A stretch of DNA of 64,000 nt from Natronolimnobius baerhuensis (GTDB lineage Archaea; Halobacteriota; Halobacteria; Halobacteriales; Natrialbaceae). The DNA is taken from positions 62,001-126,000 of the forward strand of contig NZ_MWPH01000004.1 of assembly GCF_002177135.1 (NCBI RefSeq), written 5' to 3'. Positions 9,097 to 17,464 of the stretch are shown here, piece after piece. The notes beneath the pieces are model-generated. The model worked only from the letters and a program-made list of their open reading frames with translations, had not been told where the DNA came from and did not search any database. A program made the position numbers and the translations under genes. Numbering within the stretch: position 1 is the first letter of the stretch; the number at the start of each line of letters is the position of its first letter.

Positions 9097-9561
9097 ATGG
9101 CGTCACCACTTCGACGAGCGCTGGTCTTGATCGGCGGCTCAGTCGTGGCTGCTGCCGTGATGACTGTTATCCTCGATCCGCCGGATACGACAGCTCTCGT
9201 GCTTACGTTCGGTGTGATACTCCTCGCCGCCCTCGTCCTTTCCTACGGCGTTGGCTATCTCGGTCTCTCGTGGGTAGATACTGCGTATCCAATGCCGGAG
9301 CCGACGAGTAACCCCACTGAGCCGGGAACTGAGGCCTCTCAAGCGGATCGCGAGAATTTCAAGTGGATGATCAGGGAGGGAATCGGCGTCGCGATTGCGT
9401 CGTTGTTCGGGTTGATTCTGCTCGTCCTGTTCTTGCTCGAGGAGACGGCACTCATCCAGTCCCAGCAGTTGACGGTTGGCGATATCGGCGTTCTCACGGT
9501 GCTGTTCGTCCTCGTGCTGACGCTGTTCGTGGTCGGTCTCTGGAGTTGGCGAGGCCGGTGA
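9097..9561 (+). CDS. membrane protein of unknown function
   Basis: A 154-residue protein with two N-terminal membrane spans (about residues 7-27 and 33-55), an acidic and Pro/Thr-rich loop (65-90), and two C-terminal spans (about 95-113 and 125-150). No family recognised. It sits alone between the divergent treT-like gene and element C. Composition and codon use are normal for the region, which supports a real gene. Confidence 0.7.
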   Translation: MASPLRRALVLIGGSVVAAAVMTVILDPPDTTALVLTFGVILLAALVLSYGVGYLGLSWVDTAYPMPEPTSNPTEPGTEASQADRENFKWMIREGIGVAIASLFGLILLVLFLLEETALIQSQQLTVGDIGVLTVLFVLVLTLFVVGLWSWRGR

Positions 9562-9627
9562 CGACGCTGATCGACCTGGCCGTCTGTTTCGACGAGACAG
9601 TGCCTGTTGGATCGGCCCACAGCTGTA

Positions 9628-9805
9628 CTATAGTAACAACTGCAACGAGTGACACACTGATCGCCGATCCTGCTCGCGGCTCACTGCGTTCCCCGCTCGC
9701 TTTTCCGCGGTTCTCACTCGTTTCACTCGCTCCGAACCGCGTCCGTTCCGAACCGCGCATCCGTCTGGCGATCAGGTGTGCACTGACGTGCAGTGGCTAC
9801 TATAG
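9628..9805. repeat. palindromic CTATAG element, copy C (178 bp) with loop cassette
   Basis: The ends are CTATAGTAACAACTGCAACG and GTGGCTACTATAG. The inner stem is CTGATCGCC/GGCGATCAG, changed on both sides relative to copy A, so pairing is kept. About 95 bases in the loop contain TTTTCCGCGGTTCTCAC and two CCGAACCGCG segments that pair with each other. The bases from 9806 to 9950 show no gene. Confidence 0.85.
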
Positions 9806-9950
9806 TGCATTCACTTCCTTCATTCTGACAGAGTGCGAGATCACCTTCGTTGGCTGCAACCACTCCCCGCCGCTTCTCTCCGCCGTATGAGCGGAGACCG
9901 TCTCAAGTCACTGGATCGCGTTCGGATATGTGAACGCAGCGGGCGGTATA

Positions 9951-9960
9951 GCTTTATTGT
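9951..9960 (+). promoter_or_regulatory. TATA-like box of the UspA gene at 9984
   Basis: GCTTTATTGT is centred 28 bases before the ATG, the leaderless spacing. Confidence 0.4.
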
Positions 9961-9983
9961 ACTTGGTCGTGCAGTGAGAGGCG

Positions 9984-10430
9984 ATGGCGGAACACATTCT
10001 CGTCCCCGTTGACGGCTCACCGCTCTCGAGGCGAGCGCTCGAGGTGGCCTGCGAGGAGTACAGTGACGGCGAAATCAGTGCACTGCACGTGATCGATCCA
10101 ACCGAACCCGGCTACAGTGTCTACGGGGCCGATCCCGAACTGGCGAGAGCGCCGCGACAGGGATCTAATGACTGGTATTCGACGGGCGAGGAGCATGCGG
10201 AGGAGCTGTTTGCGGAGTTAGAGGAGGTTACGACGGCCGAGACGTCAGTTCGAACGGAGACGGTCGTCGGCCGGCCTGATCGGGAAATTCTCTCGTATGC
10301 TGCTGACAACGACATCGATCAGATTATCATGGGGAGTCATGGTCGAAGCGATGACTCACCACTCTTGCTTGGCGCGACCACCGAGGCGGTCGTGTTCCGG
10401 TCGCCGGTTCGGGTTTCGGTGATTCGGTAG
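9984..10430 (+). CDS. universal stress protein UspA, single domain
   Basis: A 148-residue Usp protein starting MAEHILVPVDGSPLSRRALE. The C-terminal ATP-site signature is GSHGRSDDSPLLLGATTEAV, slightly longer spaced than usual but with both Gly groups kept. It ends with the strand PVRVSVIR. A cupredoxin lipoprotein gene follows about 95 bases downstream in the same direction. One of seven intact UspA genes in the window. Confidence 0.92.
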   Translation: MAEHILVPVDGSPLSRRALEVACEEYSDGEISALHVIDPTEPGYSVYGADPELARAPRQGSNDWYSTGEEHAEELFAELEEVTTAETSVRTETVVGRPDREILSYAADNDIDQIIMGSHGRSDDSPLLLGATTEAVVFRSPVRVSVIR

Positions 10431-10525
10431 TCCTCGAGACTGGACGGTGGACTGGATAGACAGCCCAACCAGTGTCTGACGACACGCAAATGGAAGGTGT
10501 CCGTTTAGGGGGCTGCTGGGGCTGC

Positions 10526-11014
10526 ATGGTACCGATGGTTCCAGAGTACGGTTTATCACGTCGAGAGACACTCCGTCTTGGAAGTAGTGCTCTGTTGGTC
10601 ACACTTGCTGCTGGCTGTGCGGATGAAGGGCCAGGTGAGGAAGACGATGGAGACGAATCCAACGACGTTGAACCGGATGGAGCGCTTGAGCCCGATACGC
10701 GGATTCTCTTTGACGCCCAAACATCGGGGTGGGTTGGGATCGAACCCGACGAAATCGCAGATGAAGAGAACCCGACACTCACCCTGCAAGCGGGCGAACA
10801 GTACGAGATCGGCTGGTTCGAAGGCGACGGCGCGACACACAATATCGAACTCGTCGACGACAACGACGACGTGGTCGGCGACTACCAGACCGACGAGGCA
10901 GAAGAGGGTGGCGACGAGCAACTCATTCACTTCGAAGCGACGGACGAAATAGCCCAGTACGTCTGTCGCCTACATGAAACCACAATGCGCGGAGATATGC
11001 AACTCGAGGAATGA
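10526..11014 (+). CDS. cupredoxin (halocyanin-like) lipoprotein
   Basis: A small blue-copper protein, exported and anchored outside the membrane, likely an electron carrier. The N-terminus has a twin-arginine stretch (SRRETLRLG), a hydrophobic segment and the lipobox LAAGC; after it comes a Glu/Asp-rich linker. Copper ligands are visible: His in GATHNIELVD, then Cys, His and Met in YVCRLHETTM. The ATG at 10526 or 10535 fits best because it gives a short n-region before SRR; an upstream GTG at 10472 and ATG at 10490 would add a Cys/Gly-rich extension. It may donate electrons to the cba oxidase, but that is inference. Confidence 0.85.
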   Translation: MVPMVPEYGLSRRETLRLGSSALLVTLAAGCADEGPGEEDDGDESNDVEPDGALEPDTRILFDAQTSGWVGIEPDEIADEENPTLTLQAGEQYEIGWFEGDGATHNIELVDDNDDVVGDYQTDEAEEGGDEQLIHFEATDEIAQYVCRLHETTMRGDMQLEE

Positions 11015-11032
11015 GGCTGGCGCTCCCGTCGG

Positions 11033-11458
11033 CTATCGAACGACGACGACCGGAACAGGAGATCGGCGAACAACGGCTTCGGCGACGCTCCCAAGCAGAA
11101 TTCGGGAAATACCGTCACGGCCGTGGCTTCCCATGACGATGGTGTCGTAGCCACCATCATCTGCGTAGGCGATAATTTCGTTATGAGGTTCGCCTGTAAC
11201 ATGATCCGTCTCGAGATCGCGATCATGCGTCGCTGCGACCGTCGCTGCATCCTCGAGAATCGCCTCGCCGTTCTGGGTGGCCTCCGCAATGACTGGCGTG
11301 ATCGTCTCTCCATCGCCAAACGCTGCCCAATACCCCTCAGGAACCGGAACGACGTACAAGGCAGTGACTGTCGCCTCCGGAAACGTCTCGAAACTGTACT
11401 CGAGTGCGGCGCGTGCCTGGGGTGAGCCGTCGAACGGTACGAGGATCTGCTCGCTCAT
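11033..11458 (-). CDS. universal stress protein UspA, single domain
   Basis: A 141-residue Usp protein starting MSEQILVPFDGSPQARAALE and ending with GSHGRDGISRILLGSVAEAVVRR. The ATG at 11458 was chosen because everything upstream in the long open frame is translated repeat cassette. It is 70% similar by eye to the next gene at 11753-12178, so the two look like a local duplication later separated by the cassette-bearing repeat. Confidence 0.92.
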   Translation of the reverse strand: MSEQILVPFDGSPQARAALEYSFETFPEATVTALYVVPVPEGYWAAFGDGETITPVIAEATQNGEAILEDAATVAATHDRDLETDHVTGEPHNEIIAYADDGGYDTIVMGSHGRDGISRILLGSVAEAVVRRSPVPVVVVR

Positions 11459-11489
11459 GGTATGTGGTATGCTGTCAGTACGTATAATA

Positions 11490-11735
11490 CTATAACAGCC
11501 ACAGGCAGCCACAGGAGGTACGCGGTTCGGAGCGAGTACGCGGTTCGGAGCGAACGTAGTGAGTGAGAACCGCGGAAAAGCGAACGGGGAGGAACGACCC
11601 GTGAGCGAACGGAGTGAGTGAAAACCGCGGAAAAGCGAATTACGCGGGATAAAGATCCCGCGAAGCGTGTGAACGGGCACGAGTGCCCGTGAGCAGACGG
11701 TGGACGAAGCAAGCGTGAGTGAACAGGGACACAAG
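11490..11735. repeat. half element with tandem cassettes (copy H)
   Basis: The left end CTATAACAGCCACAGGCAGCC is a decayed element terminus; no right terminus is recognisable. The inside holds one 18-bp unit (CGCGGTTCGGAGCGAGTA), then the 55-bp unit starting at 11548 and again at 11603 (core GTGAGAACCGCGGAAAAGCG). It ends with CGCGGGAT/ATCCCGCG and GGGCAC/GTGCCC hairpins. The same units occur in copy E at 17513-17735. Confidence 0.75.
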
Positions 11736-11752
11736 AACCACGACCCGAGAAC

Positions 11753-12178
11753 TTACCGAACGACGACAACAGGTACCGGTGCGCGGCGAACGACGGCTTC
11801 GGCGACACTCCCCAGCAGCAATCGGGACAGGCCGTCGCGACCGTGGCTACCCATGACGATCAGATCAAACGCATCATCGGACACCCTCGCAACAATGCGG
11901 TGCTCCGGCTTGCCGGCCTCGAGTGTCGTGGCAATCTCGCGGTCGTGGGCCGCCGCCAGTTCGATTGCTTCCTCGAGGATCATCGTCGCATACGACCGTG
12001 CGCGATCAGTGACGGGCAGTTGTAGTTCCGGTCCGTCCAGCAGCGACACGTGTTGCGCTGGAATTTCGATCACGTACAGCGCCGTTATCGCGGCGTCGGG
12101 AAACCGCTCGAGTGTGAACTCGAGGGCCTCGTCTGCGAGCGGCGACCCGTCGTATGGAACGAGAACGCGGTCGGCCAT
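11753..12178 (-). CDS. universal stress protein UspA, single domain
   Basis: A 141-residue Usp protein starting MADRVLVPYDGSPLADEALE, with the nucleotide-binding tail GSHGRDGLSRLLLGSVAEAV. Same length, strand and architecture as the gene at 11033. Its start region faces element D. Confidence 0.92.
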   Translation of the reverse strand: MADRVLVPYDGSPLADEALEFTLERFPDAAITALYVIEIPAQHVSLLDGPELQLPVTDRARSYATMILEEAIELAAAHDREIATTLEAGKPEHRIVARVSDDAFDLIVMGSHGRDGLSRLLLGSVAEAVVRRAPVPVVVVR

Positions 12179-12282
12179 ACGGGAGAGACACGGACGCGAC
12201 GGATAACGATATGTATGTGCACACAGAGTAAACTCTCACGGCACGCTATGGGTCAGCGAATTTGAAACGGACTGGTGAACAT

Positions 12283-12366
12283 CATAGTAGCCACTGCACG
12301 TCAGTGCACACGCAATCGTATGATGGCTGTACGATTGGTGTGTAAACAGTTGCAGTTGTTACTGCA
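12283..12366. repeat. palindromic CTATAG element, copy D (84 bp, opposite orientation)
   Basis: It begins CATAGTAGCCACTGCACG and ends GTTGCAGTTGTTACTGCAG, so it is the reverse orientation of copy A, with a worn right terminus. The inner stem is CAATCGTA/TACGATTG; both arms differ from copy A but still pair, which indicates selection on the fold or recent paired change. The flanks (12179-12282, 12367-12500) hold no gene. Confidence 0.75.
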
Positions 12367-12500
12367 GTTCCAGTGCAATTGCAACTGCTTTGGATTGCAC
12401 GGTCTATGGGGGCACCAGTCCGTCTGAGTTGATGGCCTCGAGGATGAGAGTCGTCGAACTGGGCGCACAACGTACAGACTCTACTGACAACTGATCCGTG

Positions 12501-13166
12501 CTACGACTGGTCAACGAGAGCCGGGATGACTGTTGACTCGACCGCAGTCAGTCGCTGCGAGACCGCAGAGACAGAAATCTCGAGGCGATCAGCCAGTTCC
12601 GCCAGCGTCACTCCTCGGGGCTGCTCGTAGTAGTCCAGTTCGACGGCGAGTTCGATAGCCTCCCATTGCTTGGCTGTGATCGTAGACGTCTCGAGTTCGG
12701 TTGTTGTTGTTGTGCTGTCGTCACTGAACGTCGTGAGGTGGCGAAGCGTAACCGATGCCCCGCTGTCTGTGAGTCGCTCGATGAGGGCTGACAGTTGGTG
12801 TCGGTCCTCGAGTGTGACGGTGACAACGAGGTTCCCGTGCTCAACGGCGTCGATGCTATAGACACAGTCGAAGGCATCGAGGACAGAGCAGACACAGGTG
12901 TTCGGCGTTTGCTGTTCAACATAGAGCGGTTCGCAGGTTTCGTCCGTACAGACGGTCGCCGTGCTACGACAGGTGCCATCGGGTGATCGGTTCTGAGAGA
13001 CCGACACCGCATCCCGTGTTTCAGAGAGCAGCGCAGAGCCAACCGCCGACCGCGGCTCGACGGCGATAGTCGCCTGCAGTGGCGCAGTTGCCGATGTCGA
13101 TGGCGGTGTAGACGACACTGACGAGGCTGAGTGAGATGACGGAGACTGGCTCTGGTCTGGCGCCAT
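12501..13166 (-). CDS. bacterio-opsin activator type HTH regulator with Cys-rich middle
   Basis: A 221-residue DNA-binding protein. The last 60 residues are the HTH-10 domain (TAKQWEAIELAVELDYYEQP, then LAELADRLEISVSAVSQRL). The first 40 residues are Ser/Pro/Thr-rich and probably disordered. The middle has six cysteines between about 67 and 107 (CRSTATVCTDETC and CVCSVLDAFDC), an arrangement that could bind metal or sense redox state; the ligand is unknown. ATG at 13166 follows a TATA-like GGCATATACC at 13191-13200. A further ATG lies at 13184. Confidence 0.82.
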   Translation of the reverse strand: MAPDQSQSPSSHSASSVSSTPPSTSATAPLQATIAVEPRSAVGSALLSETRDAVSVSQNRSPDGTCRSTATVCTDETCEPLYVEQQTPNTCVCSVLDAFDCVYSIDAVEHGNLVVTVTLEDRHQLSALIERLTDSGASVTLRHLTTFSDDSTTTTTELETSTITAKQWEAIELAVELDYYEQPRGVTLAELADRLEISVSAVSQRLTAVESTVIPALVDQS

Positions 13167-13190
13167 AGTGGCTGTTATGGGCATCCAGGT

Positions 13191-13200
13191 GGTATATGCC
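13191..13200 (-). promoter_or_regulatory. TATA-like box of the Cys-rich HTH regulator
   Basis: On the minus strand it reads GGCATATACC, centred about 30 bases before the ATG at 13166. Confidence 0.4.
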
Positions 13201-13388
13201 GCCCTTGTTCCATAGCACTGGGAATAACGATGCACCCTCTCGACGAAGCGTTCATGTTTGCTGCTAACACCGCTCTTTTTGCTCTCTGAGACGGACGGGG
13301 GTGTCCCTGTTCACTCGAGTGCTCTCAGGCGGCGATAGCACGGTTCTCACGCGCTACGAATCTAAAATCGCCCCCGAAGCAGTTCGCA

Positions 13389-14024
13389 TTAGACGAACTG
13401 GACGACGTCCGGCAGCGGGAGCAGCGGCACCATGAACAGTCCCGCGATGGTGACAAGCCCCATCAGGACCGGGAACAGGATCATCGGATAGTTCGTCCCC
13501 TTGAGGACCCGGCCGAGGTCACTGCCCATACTCGAGAGTGATGGCGTTGTACTCTGTCGGAGGATCACCAACTCGAGGGCGAACAGGATGACTGTCGCCG
13601 CTGCAGAGACCATACAGAACGGACAGATTTCACCGATGACGCCGAGTTGTAGGTAGACGAAGTAACTGGAAAACAGGACACCACTGGCCGTAATGGGGGT
13701 CAGTATCTTGATAAGTAGGGGGTGTCGCGTGTCGAACCACCAGAGGGCAAGCCCAATCGTTGTCAGGTAGTAGAACCCACCAAGCGTCGCTAACGGAATC
13801 CCGAAGACGTACGCCCATGGACTTGTGATAACTTCGATACTTCCTTGGACTGGTGCATCCGCTGGTATTGCAGGAATTGCAAATAGGTGTATCGCAGTCA
13901 GTAAGACGGTGACGAGCCAGCCAATCACTGCAACAAGCGTGAAAGCCCCAAACAGGGCCGATACTCTCGGGGAATACTCCCACTCGTAATCGAACGACAT
14001 CGGATTTGGTGTTTCGGTGGACAT
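13389..14024 (-). CDS. VKOR-like membrane protein, thiol oxidase homologue
   Basis: A 211-residue protein with five membrane spans of the vitamin K epoxide reductase fold. Such proteins reoxidise a DsbA-like partner and pass electrons to quinone. The active-site CPFC is at residues 134-137 (GEICPFCMVSAA). The loop before the second span (about 48-75) keeps the SPWAYVFGIPLATLGGFYYL pattern but has no cysteine, so the usual shuttle Cys pair is missing. No DsbA-like gene is next to it. Start at 14024 (MSTETPNP) is supported by a TATA box at 14045-14053. Confidence 0.85.
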   Translation of the reverse strand: MSTETPNPMSFDYEWEYSPRVSALFGAFTLVAVIGWLVTVLLTAIHLFAIPAIPADAPVQGSIEVITSPWAYVFGIPLATLGGFYYLTTIGLALWWFDTRHPLLIKILTPITASGVLFSSYFVYLQLGVIGEICPFCMVSAAATVILFALELVILRQSTTPSLSSMGSDLGRVLKGTNYPMILFPVLMGLVTIAGLFMVPLLPLPDVVQFV

Positions 14025-14044
14025 ACAAGACTGACTTTGTGGTG

Positions 14045-14053
14045 GGTGTATAA
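14045..14053 (-). promoter_or_regulatory. TATA box of the VKOR-like gene
   Basis: Minus strand TCTTTTATA, centred about 25 bases before the ATG at 14024. Confidence 0.45.
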
Positions 14054-14234
14054 AAGAATTGTGCTCTATTCCCAATTCAATAGCAAATACCATTCGGGAA
14101 CGGAGACAGCTGTTGTTCCGAAAATGGAGCCAACAGACGGTCCACCATGGTTGGACACTGTGTGCTGTGTCTCCCTGCATTCCCGTCGGTCACGCGGCAA
14201 CAACAGTTATTCACCAAGGCGACAATACGTTCGT

Positions 14235-14672
14235 ATGTGCGCTCGAGTCGCCGATATCATGACTACTGACGTCGTCACCGCAGACAAGGCGTCATCGCTC
14301 GAGACGGTTGCCGAGCAACAGCTCAGACACGACGTTGGCAGCGTCATCATCACCACTGATGGCGAGCCGTACGGGATCATCACTGAGACAGATATCGTGC
14401 ACGCAGCCTACAAGAGCGCCCGTGCACTCGCAGACATTTCGGCACAGGCTGTCGCCAGCCATCCACTGACCACCGTCGATCCTGACCGGTCTATCCGATT
14501 CGTCGTCAAACGGATGCAAGACGAGCGGATCAAGAAAGTGGTCGTCGTCGACAGCCTCGAGGTCGTCGGCATCATCACAACGCAGGATTTGATCGACCAT
14601 TACGGTCTTCTGACTAGTGAGCTGAAAGACGTGACACAACAGCACCGTCAGCGACGGAAGTTCATGCACTGA
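14235..14672 (+). CDS. two-CBS domain protein
   Basis: A 145-residue stand-alone CBS pair, expected to bind adenine nucleotides and act as a regulatory sensor. The first CBS runs from MCARVADIMTTDVVTADKAS to GIITETDIVHAAY. The second runs from AVASHPLTTVDPDRS to VVGIITTQDLIDHYG. The ATG at 14235 starts right at the domain; the long upstream frame is Cys/Arg rich and not protein-like. The partner protein is not evident. Confidence 0.9.
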   Translation: MCARVADIMTTDVVTADKASSLETVAEQQLRHDVGSVIITTDGEPYGIITETDIVHAAYKSARALADISAQAVASHPLTTVDPDRSIRFVVKRMQDERIKKVVVVDSLEVVGIITTQDLIDHYGLLTSELKDVTQQHRQRRKFMH

Positions 14673-14845
14673 ACTCACCAGACGCATCTCCCTTACCGTG
14701 TCGGCAACCGTCTCTGTGTGGAGGACTCGAGTGGCAGACTCGCGAGCGACTCTCCACATGGGTTGTTCTCGACGCGAGCGGACGTCAGCCTCTGGAGACG
14801 AGGCAGGAATCGTTACGGGAGCCGGTGATAGTCAAATCGGCGACC

Positions 14846-14944
14846 TCACGTGGTGTTCGCCAGCGTCTGTCGGAGTAACGACCGCTGCCCGCGCCGGAGT
14901 TGCGCCGAGACGGCGGATGTTGAAATCTCGAGTTTGAAACTCAT
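14846..14944 (-). pseudogene. C-terminal remnant of an HTH-10 (Bat-type) regulator
   Basis: The minus strand encodes LEISTSAVSAQLRRGQRSLL followed by RQTLANTT and a stop. This is the recognition helix and C-terminal end of a bacterio-opsin activator type HTH; the equivalent helix in the gene at 24000 is [18 protein letters not shown]. Upstream in frame, YSTPFRAMSFK resembles a shortened version of the conserved YY..PR turn, and then similarity is lost in AT-rich sequence. Only about 33-45 residues of an expected 200 survive. Confidence 0.55.
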
Positions 14945-15946
14945 GGCTCGAAAAGGAGTAGAATAGTCAACATCAATATGTGTATCGTAACAAGCTAATA
15001 CATTTCTATGAAATTACGTCTGTAATCACTATCTTGTGCTCAAACGTTCTAAATACATCTTTGTTGTCTAAAGCTGTTTCATACCAATATCTCAACTCGA
15101 AAGAAGAGCATCCAAACTGGACGAGAACACGTTGGAAGGTATTTCAACTTATGCAATTATATCTCCTGTATAGACAACATATTAATTCTATCGGCGAAAT
15201 TTTTCTGTATCCTCCACTATAGTGTGGGACTCACAGAAATAGCTACTGAGAGTACTCTGCCTACATATCGAAATACAGTATAGTAATCTATATCGATAGA
15301 TAGTGGTATCCGATGACCACTGATTTACCAAGTCATGTTTGTCTCGGGGGGGCACCATCGACACCACTTTCGGGCTTAGTTCACCGGTGGTATTTAAACG
15401 GCCCAATAGAGCTGTTCGGAGCCATCGAATATGTGGTATAGAAACTGAAACAGTGCTATTGGGTAGGGACAGCATCCAAGTAACGATCCTCGAGTGTTTC
15501 CATCTATACGCCCGCTCGAGTCGAATTAGCCCGATATATACATCCACATTTGTGTAATTTGTGGTGGAGCACTACAGTGATTGGCGCAGAAATTATCTGC
15601 AGGTTGTCCATACAACGACTCACCCCTTCGTTTGTGCTTGTCGAACAACTGTCTATTCGATTTTGATACCAGTTTGAAATTCTTTGGCGCTTTGAGACGG
15701 TACTCTCAGTGAGTAGTCGACTGTGCGAGGGTGTTAGTATAGTGGCCTGTGCAGACACTTTCTGACCCATTCTCTTGAAATAGTAACGCTACTTATACAA
15801 ATCGGTGAACAGAACGTCTCTAAGGACGAACAGACGTCGCGACCGTAGTCCTCACCCACTCATTCGAACGCATCGAACGCAACCGAAAAGCGGAGACTCC
15901 TGCAGAGATGTCCATCCTATTGCGTATGTGCTAGATACTCGCTGCT
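14945..15946. other. AT-rich gene-poor island
   Basis: About 1 kb with clearly lower GC than its surroundings and no credible gene. Open frames on both strands have Ile/Leu/Tyr/Ser-rich composition unlike haloarchaeal proteins. No terminal inverted repeats or transposase motif were found. It separates the HTH remnant from the fused UspA/uronate isomerase remnant. Confidence 0.5.
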
Positions 15947-16070
15947 ATGCCAATCAAGACAGTCTTACTTGTCGTTAGCAACGAAGACAGCGATCACACC
16001 GAGCGGGTGACTGATACTCCCCTCGAGATCATAGCCCCCTCGACGCAACCGTCATCATGAGACACGCCAT
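15947..16070 (+). pseudogene. frameshifted N-terminal remnant of a UspA-type protein
   Basis: It begins MPIKTVLLVVSNEDSDHTER and continues to LEIIAPSTQPSS before a stop. Shifting frame near 16030 restores PLDATVI, the expected continuation of the first Usp helix and strand. The remaining 100 or so residues of the Usp fold, including the ATP signature, are gone; sequence passes directly into the uronate isomerase fragment. Confidence 0.5.
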
Positions 16071-16515
16071 TCCCGAAAGCAAAACTCTCCTCTCGGAGAT
16101 GAACATCGAAGTCTTCTGTACGACCGATGACCTGACATCGTCCCTCGAGACCCACGAACAGGCCGAATCGGCCCTCGATACCGACGTCCGCCCGACGTGG
16201 GGACTCGACCGTGCACTCCACATTGGCCGTAACTCCTGGCATACGTTCGTCGACCAACTCGAGCACGCGACCGACACTGCCACCAGTTCCTTCTTGGGAT
16301 TCCTCGAGGCTTTCGAGAAGACACACAACTTTCGACGCCCACGGCTGCCGGGCGAGCGACTCCAACCTCGAGCAGTTCGTAACGCATCCGGTGAGCCAAC
16401 GACGTACGCGAGACATCTATCGGCGCGCACTCGAGGGACGCACGCTCGCTCCTGACGACGTCACCGACGTTCAGGCGTTCCTGGTCGAGACGGCCACGCG
16501 GCTCAGCGCAGAGTC
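16071..16515 (+). pseudogene. uxaC: internal fragment of uronate isomerase, frameshifted
   Basis: Two frames together resemble the middle of glucuronate/galacturonate isomerase. The first frame gives EMNIEVFCTTDDLTSSLE, then DVRPTWGLDRALHIGRN and FLGFLEAFEKTHNF. After a small deletion near 16335 the next frame gives TTFDAHGCRASDSNLE and then IYRRALEGRTLAPDDV and VQAFLVETATRL. The conserved CTTDDP-like, RPDKALHI-like and GCRxSDH-like motifs are recognisable, the last with His replaced by Asn after SDS. Both ends of the roughly 470-residue enzyme are missing. The gene is dead. It precedes the intact SDR gene by about 75 bases. Confidence 0.65.
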
Positions 16516-16589
16516 GCCCCGTCACGCATCGGGCGTCGAAAACACGGAACATACATGCATCTGTACCGCAACGACTTCGATACGAACAC

Positions 16590-17414
16590 ATGACAACCCC
16601 AAACGACTTCGATCTTGATGGCACGGTGTGCGTCATAACGGGCGGCTCAGGCGTCCTCGGGTCGGCAATGGCGAAAACTATCGGCGAAAACGGTGGCACG
16701 GTCGTCCTTCTCGCACGCGGCGAAGAGAAACTGGCAGCAGCCAGCGACGAACTCGCCGAGCGAGATATAGAACACAGTACGATCCCGGCGTCGGTCCTCG
16801 ACCGCGCGGAACTGGACGCGGCCGCCGAAACCGTCGTCGAGGAGTACGGACGTATCGACGTCCTCATCAACGGCGCGGGTGGCAACCACCCCGATGCAAC
16901 GACCGGAGCGGACACCTCCTTTTTCGACCTCCCGAAAGAGGGCCTCGAGCAGGTGACGAACGTCAACTTCGTTGGGACAGTTCTTGCATCGCAGGCCTTC
17001 GGGAAGCACATGGTCGAGCAGGGCGAGGGTACCATCCTGAACGTCTCGTCGATGAACGCCTTTACCCCGCTGACCAAGATTCCGGGCTATTCGGGCGCAA
17101 AGGCCGCTGTCTCGAACTTCACCGAGTGGCTGGCTGTCCACATGGCACAGGAGTACTCGCCGGATATTCGCGTCAATGCGATTGCACCCGGGTTCTTCCT
17201 CACGGAGCAGAACCGCTATCTGTTGATCGATGAGGATACGGGCGAGTACACCGACCGTGGCCAGTCGATCATCGACCACACCCCACAGGGCCGGTTCGGT
17301 GACCCGGAAGATCTCGCGACGACAGTCTGCTGGCTGCTCGCACCGGGTGCGGAGTTCATCACCGGAACTGTCATTCCGATTGATGGCGGGTTCTCGGCGT
17401 TCAGCGGCGTCTAA
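16590..17414 (+). CDS. SDR oxidoreductase, probable D-mannonate/fructuronate reductase
   Basis: A 274-residue classical short-chain dehydrogenase with Rossmann motif ITGGSGVLGSAMAKTI, NGAGG, catalytic Ser in VSSMNAFTPL and YSGAK (Tyr and Lys). The loop GGNHPDATT and the long lid FFLTEQNRYLLIDEDTGEYT are typical of the SDR-type mannonate oxidoreductases that reduce fructuronate in hexuronate catabolism. The surrounding wrecks of uronate isomerase and probably mannonate dehydratase support this. The frame is intact and ends just before element E. Whether it still has a pathway to serve is unclear. Confidence 0.82.
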   Translation: MTTPNDFDLDGTVCVITGGSGVLGSAMAKTIGENGGTVVLLARGEEKLAAASDELAERDIEHSTIPASVLDRAELDAAAETVVEEYGRIDVLINGAGGNHPDATTGADTSFFDLPKEGLEQVTNVNFVGTVLASQAFGKHMVEQGEGTILNVSSMNAFTPLTKIPGYSGAKAAVSNFTEWLAVHMAQEYSPDIRVNAIAPGFFLTEQNRYLLIDEDTGEYTDRGQSIIDHTPQGRFGDPEDLATTVCWLLAPGAEFITGTVIPIDGGFSAFSGV

Positions 17415-17464
17415 CATCATTCTTGCATACGACCTCCGAGACTGGCAGCGGCAGCGGACAACGA

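Noticed and set aside
14980-15770. Open frames of 80-119 codons in the AT-rich island
   Set aside because: Amino-acid composition is unlike haloarchaeal proteins, they overlap on both strands, and no family or signal was recognised.
16055-17077. A 340-codon open frame on the minus strand
   Set aside because: It lies opposite the uronate isomerase remnant and the SDR gene. It is rich in Ser, Arg and Cys, and the plus strand carries clear family motifs.
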